The position numbers and the translations under genes were made by a program. From NCBI GenBank assembly GCA_012295275.1, contig CM022671.1:25156822-25220821 (forward strand): 64,000 nt of DNA, read 5' to 3'. This document shows positions 36,977-49,884 of this stretch, one piece after another. The first letter of the stretch is position 1; each line of letters begins with the position of its first letter. This DNA is from Chrysomallon squamiferum (Eukaryota; Mollusca; Gastropoda; Neomphalida; Peltospiridae). Under the pieces are notes generated by a model, which saw only the letters and a list, made by a program, of their open reading frames with translations, was not told where the DNA came from and did no database searches.

Positions 36977-38220
36977 ACAAAAATCTAAATAGATAAAACA
37001 CAGACGCCAAAAATAACCAAAATGCTAATATTTCAGTGTGTTTTCTTTTTATAATTATTTATTACAGATATGTTGTAATTTAAATAAGTCAACGCAGTTG
37101 GTCAACTTTCAGTAGGGTTAACTCGGAACAGTATCGTCCAATTTTTATTTATTTTTGTTAATATTCCGTATAATTATATTTCACTGTAAGCTAAAAACAT
37201 ACTGCAGTTACATTAAACTAGTTGAACTTATTTCTTTGAATTGATGATATTGGCTACAAAATTTTATAACTGAATTATATCACTGATTAAAAAGAAAAAA
37301 GAAACAAGAAATGTTTTATGTGTTTTGTTGATGAGTACCAGATCAGACTGTCAGTGGGTTAATAGGTCAATCAGTCAAAACTCAGTAATGAAAGAAGTAA
37401 GATATAAATAAAATGTTACACTACAATTTTTTTTTTTATTAAAAACAAAAGAAACAACAACAAATAACCGATTAAACCAGGATCGAACCTATCGAATTAC
37501 TATACAAGTTCCTGTAACCTTTATATTTATTTATTTATGTGTATTTGTATTTTATATAAACTTTTTAAACAAAATTCACTGCTTCCAGTTTTTGTTAAAA
37601 CGGTAACTATTATATTTTTAAAAAAAAAGGAAAAAAAAAAGGTGTGTACATCAAGTTAAACATCCTACTGTTTAATTTAAACCGACTTTTAAATTGAAAG
37701 AATATAATAAGTACGTGAGAAATTCAATCTGAAAAATTACATCAGAATACAAATCATATATGTTATCTGCAAATGTATTAATAGCAGTAGTAGTAGTAGT
37801 AATAAAAGTAGTAGTAGTAACATCATCATTATCAATATCATTATTATTATTGTTATCATCATCTTCATCATCATCATCATTATTATTATTACCATTATTA
37901 TTATCATTCAGATCATTTTTTTTTTTCCTAGGTAACTTTAAGTCTGATCGCGATATCAAACGTTTGACATTAGGGGTTCTTCTGTCTTTTCTTTCCTTTT
38001 TTTTTTTTTTTTTTTTTTTTTTATTAATTCCTACGTTGTCTTGATCACACAGAACTGGAAGATCAGTTAGAAAGATAATCGAATGATTTGCATAATGTAA
38101 TTAGCCCACATAATTTCCACTGAACAAAAAAATTAATCTGTCTGATGTAGAGGAGAAAGAAATATGGAAGATAAAGATGACGATTATCTTGCCCACAGAG
38201 GTGATGAATAGATGTAATGG

Positions 38221-38253
<33 letters not shown>

Positions 38254-38460
38254 CAACGACGCTGATGCTGCTGAAAACCATTTGACGACAATATATGTAC
38301 AGACATACATACCCAAACGATTACATGCAGATAGCTATTTTTAAATCTACTCAGATTGTAATATAATTTAATTGTAAGTGAGCAGCTATTGAATACTTTT
38401 TTATTTGGACAGATGGAAGTGTGTGGATGGGTGTATCACTGAGGACTACTGATACATACT

Positions 38461-38500
<40 letters not shown>

Positions 38501-38672
38501 AACACACACACACAGTTAGGTATTTAAAACAACATCATTGTTTGCTTAGAAGGGGAATCTTTAAAATATTAAAAAAAAAATTAAATTAAATAAAATAAAA
38601 TAATTAATACGCCACAGACAAGGTAAACTGAACAGTAAAATTATTTTTTCTTAAATATTATTATTATTATTA

Positions 38673-38706
<34 letters not shown>

Positions 38707-39119
38707 TTCTTTCTTTTCTTTTTTTTTTTTTTTTTTTTTTTTTGATATAACAAATAACTATAGAAAGCTGAATTGGCATAAAACGGAAATAAAAATAATA
38801 ATAATAATAATAAATAAAGAAATTATTATAAAATGACTTAATAGGATTAATTATTTCTGTCACTCATATTAAAAATTTAATTTTATTTATTTTTTTTGTT
38901 TTATTGTTAACTGGAAGTTTTCTTTTTCGTATATTATTACGTTATTGTTTTTTATTTTAATTTGTCATCTGTTATTAAATTTATTTCCTAATTACATTTT
39001 CATTCCCGCGAGTCAACGCAAGAAGAAAAAATTACGACATTTGTTAATTCCTTTTGCACTTTCTTAACAAAGTTACAGGGATGAATGACTTTCGTAACGA
39101 GTAAAAATGATTTTCTCTT

Positions 39120-39156
<37 letters not shown>

Positions 39157-39808
39157 TCTTCATATATTAATCTTGTTCCTGCTTCAGTTTTTGCGTTGTT
39201 CTTTATTTCATGCCTACTGCTTCTTTGTCGGTGGTATGTCACGACAGACACTAGACACTAACCTGACAGACGTTGTAAATCGGTTAGCTGATTCCAGGTC
39301 GTCAACTCACTTCATACCGCTGACACACATTCGGTTCGAGAAACGAGTCAAACTGAAATTTCTAAACGTACGAACTCTTTCTGATGAGCAATACGTGCGT
39401 CTGGAACAAAGGATACACTTTACTTTACTGAGACAGAATGAAATCTGTTGAACAAGTCTGTTGAATACCGATATGATTTAGAATCAATTAGCCAATATTA
39501 AATTATTAACACATTACTGAAACCCCGCACAAGATTCTATATGATAACTGACCAGTAAGTCAAGATGATCAGATATGTTCAGAGCGATCACAGTATTAGG
39601 TTTAATTTGCTGTTAATCGTCTTAATAATAAAATGACCTCTCTAGAGGGCTTTGAACAGGGGAGAAAATCTGTTTTAATCAATAATTCATCTTAAATAAT
39701 TTCATTTCCAGTTGTATTTTATGCCACACTGCATTAATGTCTTGGGTTACATATATTCTTTATTCGTTTATTTTCTGTTAAGTCTTGTTTGTTTTGTTTT
39801 TTTTTTTG

Positions 39809-39839
<31 letters not shown>

Positions 39840-42412
39840 GTGTCTTTTGTTATTAAAATTATTATTATTATTATCATTATAATCATCATCATCATCTTTA
39901 TTATTATTATTATTATTATTATTCATTCATTCATTCATTCATTCTTTAATTCTTTATTTTTATTTGTTCGTTCATTATTAATATTCAGTATGTTTGCGAT
40001 AATTTAATTATGACCAGATCAAGACTCGTGATGAGATTACAAACAACCAGCATGTTTACAGTTACATTTTTTTTTCTTCTAATCGAAATTTTATCGAAGC
40101 TTTAATGACATCCTGCACGTGATTAGAAAAAAAATAAAATAAAAGTAACTGCGACAGAAATTCAGCATAAGTCAGACGTTTGATTCTTTATAATTGTTTC
40201 TCTTCTGAGAAATCCGCCATAATTACATCTCGTTAGGAATCAGCTTCAGGCTCTCCATTATCAGAAATATCTCTAGTAATTTCGCCTCACTCAAAACACT
40301 AGTAATGTTTACGAGCATCTGAAAACAATGTAATTTTGCATAACTGGAACTAAGAGGGGACAGCAGGGCACGTACAAGCTCCCTTCCCTATTTCTGCAAA
40401 CGGATTTAATTCATTAACTTTAATAGAACGCCTTTCACACTTAAAACTATAAGAATTACAAACGATATAACTTTTTTTTTTTCTCTTCCTTAATTTCTGT
40501 TTTCGATTATGTATTTGTACGATTAATTCTTTTTTATTTTTTTTTTTTATTTTTTTAAATTTTTTTAGCTGAAGAAAGAGTAGAAAATGAACTTTCTAAA
40601 TATGGCTTTCTGAATGAAGATATTGGCGTCGTAACCTCTAATTTATCCACAGAAACACAACAAATTATTAATTGCCCTTGAACCCTCTCTCTCGTGGATC
40701 TGACTTCTAGTGATACTGTGATTGATAACAACGATATATTCGAAATTTCCGTACAGTAATAATATGGACGTAGATATTAATCGAAATGCATACTTCTGAC
40801 ATTTGTCTGGATATTTTTTTAATGTAAAAACTAGAAGATGATTATAAGATGCAAAACCTTTGATATTCTTGATTCACTGGTGCGGTCTAAGATCTCGGAA
40901 TAAGGCGACCGCCACCACTGTAATAGATATAATTATCTTTCAGAAGAAAAGACCATCGGAAACCAAAGATACTGGAGATGTGCATTGAGTGAGACGTGTC
41001 GACAGCCTAATTTGCAGACGAAGAATATAATTAACTGTTCTTTAAAAATAACCGGTTAATTGCTGTTTTACATATAGAAAAATGAATTTATTTGGCAAAA
41101 TGTAAAAATACTGTAAAATGAATGTTTACAGATTAAATTCGTTTATGACTGATGTCAGTTAAGGGAGAGAAAAAATATTTGTTAAAAGTTCATAATCGCT
41201 TGAAAATCGATTTAGCGAAGACATTTTTTTTTTTTTTTTTTTTTTTTCTTTATCGTTTAGCTCGGAAACCTCAAAACGCAACAATTTTCCACACGATTAC
41301 TTCTAAGCAGTCGTTCTCTACATCTCTTCCGTTTATATAAAGATAAAAAAAAAATATATATAAAAAAAGAGGAAGGAACGGAAATGTAATTTCCAACTGA
41401 AATTGCTTGTAAGCTAAAATGTATCATTATGTTACTAGAGTTCACTAGAATAAAGAATAATGTAAAAGTACAATAACCAAAAAAAAAAATTAACTAACAT
41501 TATGAACAGAATCAATGGGTGAATAAATAAGTAAATAAATTCACGGAATAACAGTATACGCAAAAGATACACAAAACTGTAGAGAACAATTATAACATTC
41601 TGACTTAATAAAGAAAGTCTGACTATTTGTCCATAACTATTTCACTATCAGTTTCAGTCTCTTTATTTTTTTTTAATAATAATAATAAACATTATTATTT
41701 ATTACAATTATTAAAAACATAAAAACAATAATGTTTTCTGTTAACTGAATTGATAATCCCGATCTTAAATTACATTTCTAAATTTTGCTTAATCAATTGA
41801 AAAAACAAAAAAAAGAGTCTGTCATCCTTCCATATGAATAAACAACGTTAAGTTAGCAGCATTTTTTTTAAATTTTACGTTTTTCCTTTTATCTACTTTG
41901 GTTTCTCGTCTTATTTTTTTTTCATTTTTTTATCACATTACTGAAAAACTTTAAAACAATAATTCGACGTTTGAATTGATAATCCCATAAAATGATGAAC
42001 CTAAATTTACTCAACAAGATTTGGAAAAAAAAAAAGTCTGTCTTAATTCAATAAAAAAAGGTTAACGGCAGCCTATTTGAGAGATAAAAAATACGAAAAA
42101 ATGCGCCTTTGCGGATCGATCGTTTAAGAATAAGTTTTTTTTGTTTTTATCTGGTGGAACTTTGAAATCATGTGGGTTTTGTTTGGGAGGGTTTATAACA
42201 CAGGTAATGTTGAACCTAAAGAAGTGCATAACAAAATGAAAAACGTTAACCAACAGGTTCATGGACAGTCGCAGGTTGATATAATTAAACGTACACAAGA
42301 GATATATATATATAGAGATAAAGACGGAGAGAAGACTGAGTTATGCGTAGGTAACTTTATAGGTTGATGGATGCATTGATGGAAAAGATCGATGGACTGA
42401 AGGACGGAAGGG
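36974..42412. other. Gene-poor intergenic region with many simple repeats
   Basis: No conserved exon recognised. Repeats include (GTA)n-(ATC)n at about 37,782-37,910, a T tract at about 37,998-38,021, (GAT)n at about 38,218-38,252, (CA)n at 38,462-38,514, (ATT)n at about 38,656-38,704 plus a T tract to about 38,744, a T tract at about 39,122-39,155, T/ATT/CATT runs at about 39,790-39,945, and a T tract at about 41,224-41,247. A non-repetitive, CpG-containing patch at 39,236-39,450 has an open frame but no similarity I know. Confidence 0.6.
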
Positions 42413-42415
42413 TGA

Positions 42416-42496
<81 letters not shown>

Positions 42497-42497
42497 G
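42413..42497 (+). repeat. (GATA)n microsatellite
   Basis: About 20 GATA units. They are open in several frames, giving spurious Tyr/Leu/Ser/Ile repeat ORFs. Confidence 0.95.
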
Positions 42498-42776
42498 ATA
42501 GGTACTTAGGTATGAGGTAGATAGACAGACAGATATGTAAAGCGAAAGACAGAGACAGGGACAAACAGAGACAGTCACAAGCCCACAGACATACATACAG
42601 ACAGACTGATAGATGGTAGGTGAACATGGATAGATACAAGGGACAAATGAATTTATTGTTTTTATAACAATTGGATATAGAGACAGAAAATGTTTTCGTA
42701 TTTTTTATTCTTTAAATCTGACCATACAGTAGCGATATAATCAAAACATCTTCTTTTAAATTAATTTTATTAAATG

Positions 42777-42870
42777 TACTACTACTACAACTACTCTTGC
42801 TGCGATTGCTACTACTACTACTACTACTACTACTACTGTTACTGTTACTAATACTATTGCTGTTGTTATT
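42777..42870 (+). repeat. (CTA)n-rich trinucleotide repeat
   Basis: Interrupted ACT/CTA units with some CTG and TTG variants. Confidence 0.85.
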
Positions 42871-43229
42871 ACTGTCAACAAATTGGCAATGGAACAATTA
42901 GACCTCGCAAGATCAGAACTTGAAATGTTTTTATTTTCATTCACAAAAACCACACGATGTAAATAAATCGACAGAATTTACTTTGACGTCAACATCAACT
43001 TACAAGTGCCAAACTGTCTTCTCGGGTATGTAATTTCTACTTAGTGCCGGCGTAGTAGAAATCGATCATTTTGGTTGTAGCATTGATATTTTCCTCTTTA
43101 CAGGCATAAACTGTCCAATCAAAATAAATCTTTCATAATGAAGGAGTCATCTTCACTCGTTAGGTTAGATAATCGTCGAGTGGAAGCCTCCAGTTACTAG
43201 AGTCACGCCATTAGTGCTGTCATGTTGTT

Positions 43230-43291
43230 TTTTCACTCCACCAGTCGTGTCCTTGGAGACGTAGTCCGCTTGCACTGAGAAAGCTAAGCTC
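43230..43291 (+). other. Possible noncoding first exon upstream of second GPCR gene
   Basis: A stretch of balanced base composition with CpGs ends at a strong donor (AGCTCG then GTAAGTG, intron start 43,292). The next in-strand acceptor before a gene is the one at 48,168-48,169, right at the second GPCR exon. Linking them is a guess from splice-site strength and order only. Confidence 0.3.
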
Positions 43292-43390
43292 GGTAAGTGA
43301 CCATTGACATATATCATCTATACCGCAATACCTGTTCAGTTACAATTATATTTCTTATTATTATTCTTGATCTTTAACTTCTGCTTCGTC

Positions 43391-43450
43391 TTCTTCTGTT
43401 TCTTCTTCTTCTTCTTCTTCTTCTTCTTCTTCTTCGTCTTCTTCTTCTTC

Positions 43451-43503
<53 letters not shown>

Positions 43504-43568
43504 GGAATTCTTCTTCTTCTTCATCTTCTTCTTCCTCTTCTTCTTCGTCTTCTTCTTCCTCTTTTTCT

Positions 43569-43609
<41 letters not shown>

Positions 43610-43660
43610 TTATTATTATTATTATTATTATTGGAATTCTTCTTCTTCTTCTTCACCTTC
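43391..43660 (+). repeat. Compound (CTT)n-(ATT)n-(CTT)n-(ATT)n repeat, about 270 bp
   Basis: Alternating blocks of TTC/CTT and ATT trinucleotides. Each ATT block is followed by GGAATTC and a return to CTT, so the CTT-ATT-GGAATTC module occurs twice. The long Phe/Leu or Lys/Asn ORFs here are artefacts. Confidence 0.9.
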
Positions 43661-45642
43661 TGCTTCTGTTTCTTTTTGTTGATCTTAGAGCTATTATTCC
43701 TCCACTGCTACTACTACTAATAATTATTAGTTATTATTGTTGTTGTTGTTACTGTTGTTATCGTCATTATCTGTATTGTCATGCTTAGTTAATAATGCTA
43801 TATGCTCTGTTACTAAATTCACTACTAGATTTAAAATAAAGTGTTCATTATATTCAAATGACCTGATGCAAATAGTAAATCAAGTTGCTGGCATGAATAA
43901 TTAGGTTTCTAAATCTAAAATCAATTGATCATAAAAAAGCAAAGAAAAAAGTGCAGCTAGACATTTATTTTTGTAACACCAGACAGTGCATTCATAACAG
44001 ACGATTGTGGGGGAGTGTTTTGTTTTGTCTTCTTCTTTTTTTACTTTTTACTTCAAGTCAAATGTATCTGTCTCTTCTGGTTTATCTAAAATATAAAAGA
44101 AAATGAAATAAGTTAATTTTGCAAGCGAAACATTAATTGGTAAAACCACATGTACGAAGTCAATTATCATTTCTTTCGGCTTTAGTCTTTCGTTCTTTCT
44201 GGTTTATTTTTTGAAACCATCGTTATTCCAACGACAATATCATAGCACGTATTAATACATATGTACCATAATATGATTTATGAAAAATTCCATTATTTTT
44301 TCAGCAATAGTACGATGAATAAATAACCGCTGTTAAGAGCTATATATTACAAATTGTTTTCTAAACAGTTTTAAACTGCTGTACAGTCTACGATTTACAG
44401 TGATATATTTTAAATTTGCAATTATTCTTTTAATTATCTATTCTTGAAAACAAAATTAATTTCTCTTAGCAGGTTTCGCATCGAGTATTTTTATATTCAG
44501 GAAATAAAAGTAAATATTTTACTGTATATTAGAAACAAATCTTTTTCATGTGTAGCAGAATTCTTTTATATTCATTCATTTTTTCAGGTTTGACATAGTG
44601 CTCTGATCTAACGAAGACAGTTATGTGTACAAAATTATGTTAAACGTGATTGTGTAAATATATAAATAAATATCCCGTTTAATTATGTTCTAAATTTTAT
44701 GAAAATATCTTTTATAAATGCTAATAGTCTAAGAATAAATATTGTTCTTCGTCTGTTGAAAACACTGTATTAAGTAACCAGTATAATAAGTAAAGATGAT
44801 ATTAAAGTGTTTAATTCTTGGTGTGACGTGAAAAGGTCCTCTCTACTCTCGGTTATCTCTTCGAATCGCCTGTATCATTTAGCTTAGAACAGTTTTAATT
44901 ATTTTTAAATATACTTGTGATAGAAATAAATAGAGTCGATTAATTACATTTATTTCATGTTTCTTTTACATTTAAAAACAGCTTTTACCAATAATAAATC
45001 GTATCAAAAACGAAAAAATTCCTGCGAAGAGGGCCTACAGGCTATACCATGTTACCTTTTTCTAAATGTCATGTCTACATGGATCCGTAAAGAAAACCAA
45101 ACATTAAGTGACAGAATGGCTAAATTATCCACTTTATTATTATTATTATTATTATTAGAAAGTTCAAATTTGTTTTTGATTTCAGTAATGGTTTCAAATA
45201 AAACTTTCTAAAAAAAAGTCCTTTATCCAGTCAATTTAACGCAATTGTTCCGTTTCTGAGTTCAGTCTGGTATATGTAATTGCTCAAATCTGCGTGAGTA
45301 TGGGTGCATTTGTACTGAAGTCTTCCACTTTTTTTCATACAAAATGTATCTGTTCAATCAACCAAATTAATATATCACATCCTTCCATGCTCTTAGGCCT
45401 GCTGTGGACAAATTATACGATTTCTCTAATGTCAAAGAGAAGACTACTCCATAGGTATATATGTATGTACGAATGTATGAATGTATGTTTTTTATGTATG
45501 TATGTATGTATGTATGTATCTATGTATTTGTGCAAGTGTGTGTATGTGTTTGTATGAGTGTATATATATGTACGTGTGTATGTATGATGTATGTATGTGT
45601 GTATGTAGGTATCTATGTGTACAAGTGTGCTTTAATATATAT

Positions 45643-45643
<1 letters not shown>

Positions 45644-45734
<91 letters not shown>
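45644..45734 (+). repeat. (AG)n microsatellite, about 91 bp
   Basis: Uninterrupted AG run directly after a TATG-rich tract. Confidence 0.95.
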
Positions 45735-45736
<2 letters not shown>

Positions 45737-46184
45737 TAATTAAAAAATAAAAGATTACAGAAAAAAAAAATCGTTTATAATCATCTCTGTCACCTTGAAT
45801 TCGTACTGTGTACAGTAATTCGGTCAAATACCTGCTGACCACGTTGAAGACAAGTTAAAATGACTTAAAAACACGAAAACATTTCAAAAGCAAATTGTAG
45901 ACCAGGGAATAAATTAATTCCCAGATAAGACATTTAATTTGTGTTAATACAGAAATAAGATATTTCGATTACAAACAAAAAGGTAAATAGTGTATCGTTA
46001 ATGTCACGAGAAAATAATCCGAGAGTACTTTGAACGCTTTAATTATAAATATCAGTTGTCATTTTCATCATTTTGATCAACATCATCAACATTATTTAAT
46101 TATTATCATCGACAACAGATAAATCTTCATCATGATCATCATCATAGTTATATCAACAAAATATTATTATTGGTGGTGTTGTTG

Positions 46185-46240
<56 letters not shown>

Positions 46241-46570
46241 GAATGAAAAAGTCCTGTTCAAATACTGTTATTTGAAAATATGAAAAGTTTTATTTTTTTT
46301 ATTTACTTACTTATCTATTTATTTATTTATATATTGTGACTTACATATATGACAATTTGTAAATGACGTTTTACTTTACAACAAATTACCTATACTCTCA
46401 CATTATAAAAAAAAAAAAATTTTCAGCATTTTATTTATTTTTAATGACAGTAATTTACTAAATTAGATTTATACTGAAAAGTCAAAAATGTGTGTTAAGG
46501 ACTCAAATTATCAAGATTGCGAGATAAAGTACTTTTTTAATGGTATTATCTTATATTATATTATACACGT

Positions 46571-46648
46571 ATTATATTATATTATATTATATTATATTAT
46601 ATTATATTATATTATATTATATTACATCGTTTTAATTCCATTTTACAC

Positions 46649-46741
<93 letters not shown>
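46571..46741 (+). repeat. (ATTAT)n, (CT)n and (TA)n repeat cluster
   Basis: Pentanucleotide ATTAT units at 46,571-46,624, then (CT)n at about 46,652-46,708 passing directly into (TA)n to 46,741. Confidence 0.92.
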
Positions 46742-46742
<1 letters not shown>

Positions 46743-48041
46743 CACTCCAGTTTAAAATATTTTTTTTCTTTTTTTGCAATACACATAATGAAATAAATAT
46801 CAGAAGATACATAAGAAAATTTAGCAAATTTGCAGAATCAGAATCCTAACACTCTTATTCTTTTATTAAACCTAACCAGACTGAACAAAATTGTATTCAT
46901 ATTTATAAATGGTTACCAAAGATTAGGCGTATATAGTATCTGTTTCACTAATTAAGCTTATTTAAACAAAATTTCTAACAACATTCAGTGTCGATCTGTA
47001 GTACCTTTATACGTCAATTAAACAAAAGATCGAAGTAATTGCAATGTCACTGCCTAAGTAATTTGAACAATCAGGTAAGTATTTGCTTCTACCATAATCG
47101 TTTGAGACTCAGCATTTCAGTTATACATTTATCTATAACTTCCACCTGCACTGAATTTGAAAGAAAAAAATATGACGATTCCAAACTCTTAAAAAAAAAA
47201 AAAAAAAAAAAACATTCATCCCACATTAAAATCGATACCGTGTTAAATTTAATTTGCTATCAAATATTCTAAACAAAAATTTACATTGAAATAGAATTAT
47301 CAGTTTAAAATCATGTAATAAAAATTAAACCGAAATATTTATTGCACAGTTGCAGAAATATATTTCTGTAATATACTAAACAAAAGCATTGGTCATTGGA
47401 TTTTATACCGTTACGGCACTTATTGATTGTTTTTCGTGTCCATGAGAATGTAAAAGATTTCTTGCTTAATCTACAACGTAGACGCGTGAAGAGTGTTATC
47501 AGTTATTCATAGGGTGGCCCAGTGGTCGTTTCAGCGATATTAATTCATGTAAAATTTGTTTTTGTTTTTTTTCTTGCAGCTAACGAGTTGTATGCAGGTG
47601 GGTTTTCATGTTTCCTATTATTAATAGGTTTCACAACTAATAACTACTTGTATTATAATATGCGAAAAATGTCGTTTTTTGAATTTTGTCTTAAAATAAT
47701 TACTTGCAATTTATTTTTTTTTTTTTTTTTTTTTTTTTTGCCAGCTACTCACAAGAAAAACATGTACATATGAGCAAACGATTTTATTTATTTTTTATTT
47801 TTTATTAAACTGAGTTTTTCCTGAGTTTTTCATCTTAACAGATGTATCTTTTTTATCAGACATCAGACAAACTTTTAAAGCCCCCAAAATATAGATTTTA
47901 TTATTATTATTATTATTATTATTTATGTATTTATTTATTTACATGTCTAAATATTAGAAATGCCAAGACTCTTAAGATGTCGATGTTTTTAAAGTTACAA
48001 TACGTTTTCTACATTCTTAAAGAATCTTGCCTTAGTTTTAT

Positions 48042-48073
<32 letters not shown>

Positions 48074-48185
48074 TTATTAACAACAGTTTAGTTTTGAATC
48101 CTAAAAATTCTCCTATTAGAATAATCAAAGACTATAATCATCCTTTTAATTATCTTTTTTCTATTTCAGACAGAACTGTGTTGTC

Positions 48186-49229
48186 ATGAATCAAACGCCA
48201 GCCGTAAATTCGTCGGAGTTAAATACCCTTCATAATATTAGAGGAGTAGACCTATTCCGTATTTTCATAATCGCTTCTGTCGCTCTAGGGCTGTTGCTAA
48301 ATATCCTTGCCTTAGTAAGTTTTACAAACGTTAAGAAAAGCGGACATGCTGTGTGCGTTATGGGACTTACTTCCGGTAACATATCGTCGTGTTTTTCCGT
48401 GTTACTCTTATTTCCGTTTGTTGTTCTCAAAACGTACAGCATGTTAGCGTCTCTGCTTCTCACAAACTTGCTGGCGTCGTACATGGTTTCCATTATGAAC
48501 ATTCTATGCATCAGTGTAGGCCGCCTTGTTGCGGTGGCACTGCCTCTTCGCTACAGTAAACTTTTCTCCGTGAAAAGAATGACGGTAACTGTTGTTTCTC
48601 TCTGGGTTTCGTCGTTTGTAATTCACGCCATTATTGCTCTAACGGTCATCGACATATTCACGTCGGCCGACATAGGACACGCAATGTCGGTGAAATTCCG
48701 GCCATTTTTGCTAACGTACGGTTCAGTTGGGTTGTTTGCGACGGTGATTGTTTACGGGAGTATAGTAGTGTGCTTGCTGAGAAAACACCTTGCCTCTTCT
48801 AACACTGTTAATGTGGTTTCAGTTCACGCTTCTACTATCGAACTAGACAATCTGAGCAATCAGCCGGCATCCCGAAGCAACAGCTCATCACCAACGAAAC
48901 CATCTCCGTCACGACATCTGCTTGTTTCCCAAGGCACCCGAACAAACGCTGCTTCCAGGCCTAAAGGCGTTTCTCACCTGACCACAAAACGAGCCGTAGC
49001 AAAGCTGGGGACTCTGCTCCTCGTCCACGTCACTTCAGGGACGATAAGTCTCGTTTCTTCCGGAATGATGGGCGACAACCTGATGTCGAATCCTCACACG
49101 TTTGGACTGACTGTTTTTACAATGAGCGTCTCTTCGATATTCGATTCAGTGTATTACGTTGCTACGTTTCTAGACCTCAGAAACGGACTCAAGAAGTGTT
49201 TGGGTCTTTTATTTGCTCACAAACAATAA
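48186..49229 (+). CDS. Divergent rhodopsin-like (class A) seven-transmembrane receptor, paralogue 2
   Basis: An intronless 347-codon ORF in the same orientation as the receptor 12.5 kb upstream and closely similar to it along its whole length. Shared blocks include NILCISVGRLVAV, LPLRYSKLFSV, GHAMSVKFRPFLLTYG, TIELDNLS and LTTKRAVAKLG. It has the same missing hallmarks: GRL for DRY (112-114), TM2 LTSGNIS without Asp, no TM3 Cys, no NPxxY (SIFDSVYYVATF). The second-loop Cys of paralogue 1 (CVDLGH) is Ser here (SADIGH). The start follows a strong acceptor ending at 48,169, so the ATG is 16 nt into this exon and a 5'UTR intron is likely. Conserved spacing and an open frame argue for a functional gene. 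Function and ligand are unknown. Confidence 0.9.
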   Translation: MNQTPAVNSSELNTLHNIRGVDLFRIFIIASVALGLLLNILALVSFTNVKKSGHAVCVMGLTSGNISSCFSVLLLFPFVVLKTYSMLASLLLTNLLASYMVSIMNILCISVGRLVAVALPLRYSKLFSVKRMTVTVVSLWVSSFVIHAIIALTVIDIFTSADIGHAMSVKFRPFLLTYGSVGLFATVIVYGSIVVCLLRKHLASSNTVNVVSVHASTIELDNLSNQPASRSNSSSPTKPSPSRHLLVSQGTRTNAASRPKGVSHLTTKRAVAKLGTLLLVHVTSGTISLVSSGMMGDNLMSNPHTFGLTVFTMSVSSIFDSVYYVATFLDLRNGLKKCLGLLFAHKQ

Positions 49230-49703
49230 TGTATTTATTGTGTTCATTGGATATATAAACAGCACTGTGGACAGACGTTCAATGCCAGCTGCCATCTGAA
49301 CATATATATAAACTTCAGTTTTGCGACAAACCCCCACCAGAACAGCCTATTATGAACTGTGTGAAAAAATTGCTAATATATTTTATGAGACAGAGATAAG
49401 ATATAGACTATATAGACTATTTTATTAATTATTTTAATATATTTAAAAAACTGTATTACGTCTCTTTTCATTCAATGTTCTAGTTTCAATATATAATTTA
49501 CTTTAATACCAAAGAGACGGTTGTGATATAGTGAGGCATTACGTATTCTTCAAGAAAAAGGATTTCAAGCATTCATTACAAAAATAAAAATAAATGACTA
49601 CCGGCAAAAATAAATAAATAAATAAAATAAAGTAATAAAATATCAAATAACAATTATACCCACGTCTTTCTGCAGACGAGTGTTTAATTATTTTATTTTG
49701 TCA
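49230..49703 (+). other. 3' flank of second GPCR gene
   Basis: AT-rich flank with several AATAAA-like hexamers near 49,580-49,625. No other feature seen. Confidence 0.5.
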
Positions 49704-49830
49704 TACCAGCATACATACATACGTACATACACACACGTACATACGTACGTACGTATATACATACATACAAACATACAAACGTACATACATACATACATAC
49801 ATACATACATACATACATACATACATGCAC
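49704..49830 (+). repeat. (CATA)n microsatellite
   Basis: CATA/CGTA tetranucleotide tract of about 125 bp immediately 5' of the retroelement relic. Confidence 0.92.
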
Positions 49831-49884
49831 ATACATGTATACATATGCACACTAACATAAACACCGACGTGAGCATAGAATCTC

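Larger units (their letters stand above)
43661..48169. other. Upstream region of second GPCR gene, repeat-rich
   Basis: No conserved coding exon recognised. It contains (TATG)n at about 45,455-45,610, (AG)n at 45,644-45,734, (ATT)n at about 46,186-46,240, (ATTAT)n, (CT)n and (TA)n at 46,571-46,741, a poly-A at about 47,191-47,211, T tracts near 47,718-47,739, and (ATTT)n at about 48,040-48,074. A pyrimidine-rich tract leads into the acceptor at 48,168-48,169. Confidence 0.6.

Noticed and set aside
37475-37500. tRNA B-box-like motif (GGTTCGATCC on the minus strand)
   Set aside because: No matching A box or cloverleaf could be found at the correct spacing; at most an old SINE trace.
42259-42639. 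Tyr-Leu-Ser-Ile repeat ORF on the minus strand
   Set aside because: Direct product of the (GATA)n tract.
43304-43720. Long Phe/Leu-rich and Lys/Asn-rich ORFs
   Set aside because: They are translations of CTT/ATT trinucleotide repeats.
45461-45842. Arg-Glu and Ser-Leu repeat ORFs
   Set aside because: They come from the (TATG)n and (AG)n microsatellites.
47512-47545. tRNA A-box-like motif (TGGCCCAGTGG)
   Set aside because: There is no B box downstream and no acceptor stem, so neither a tRNA nor a complete SINE is supported.
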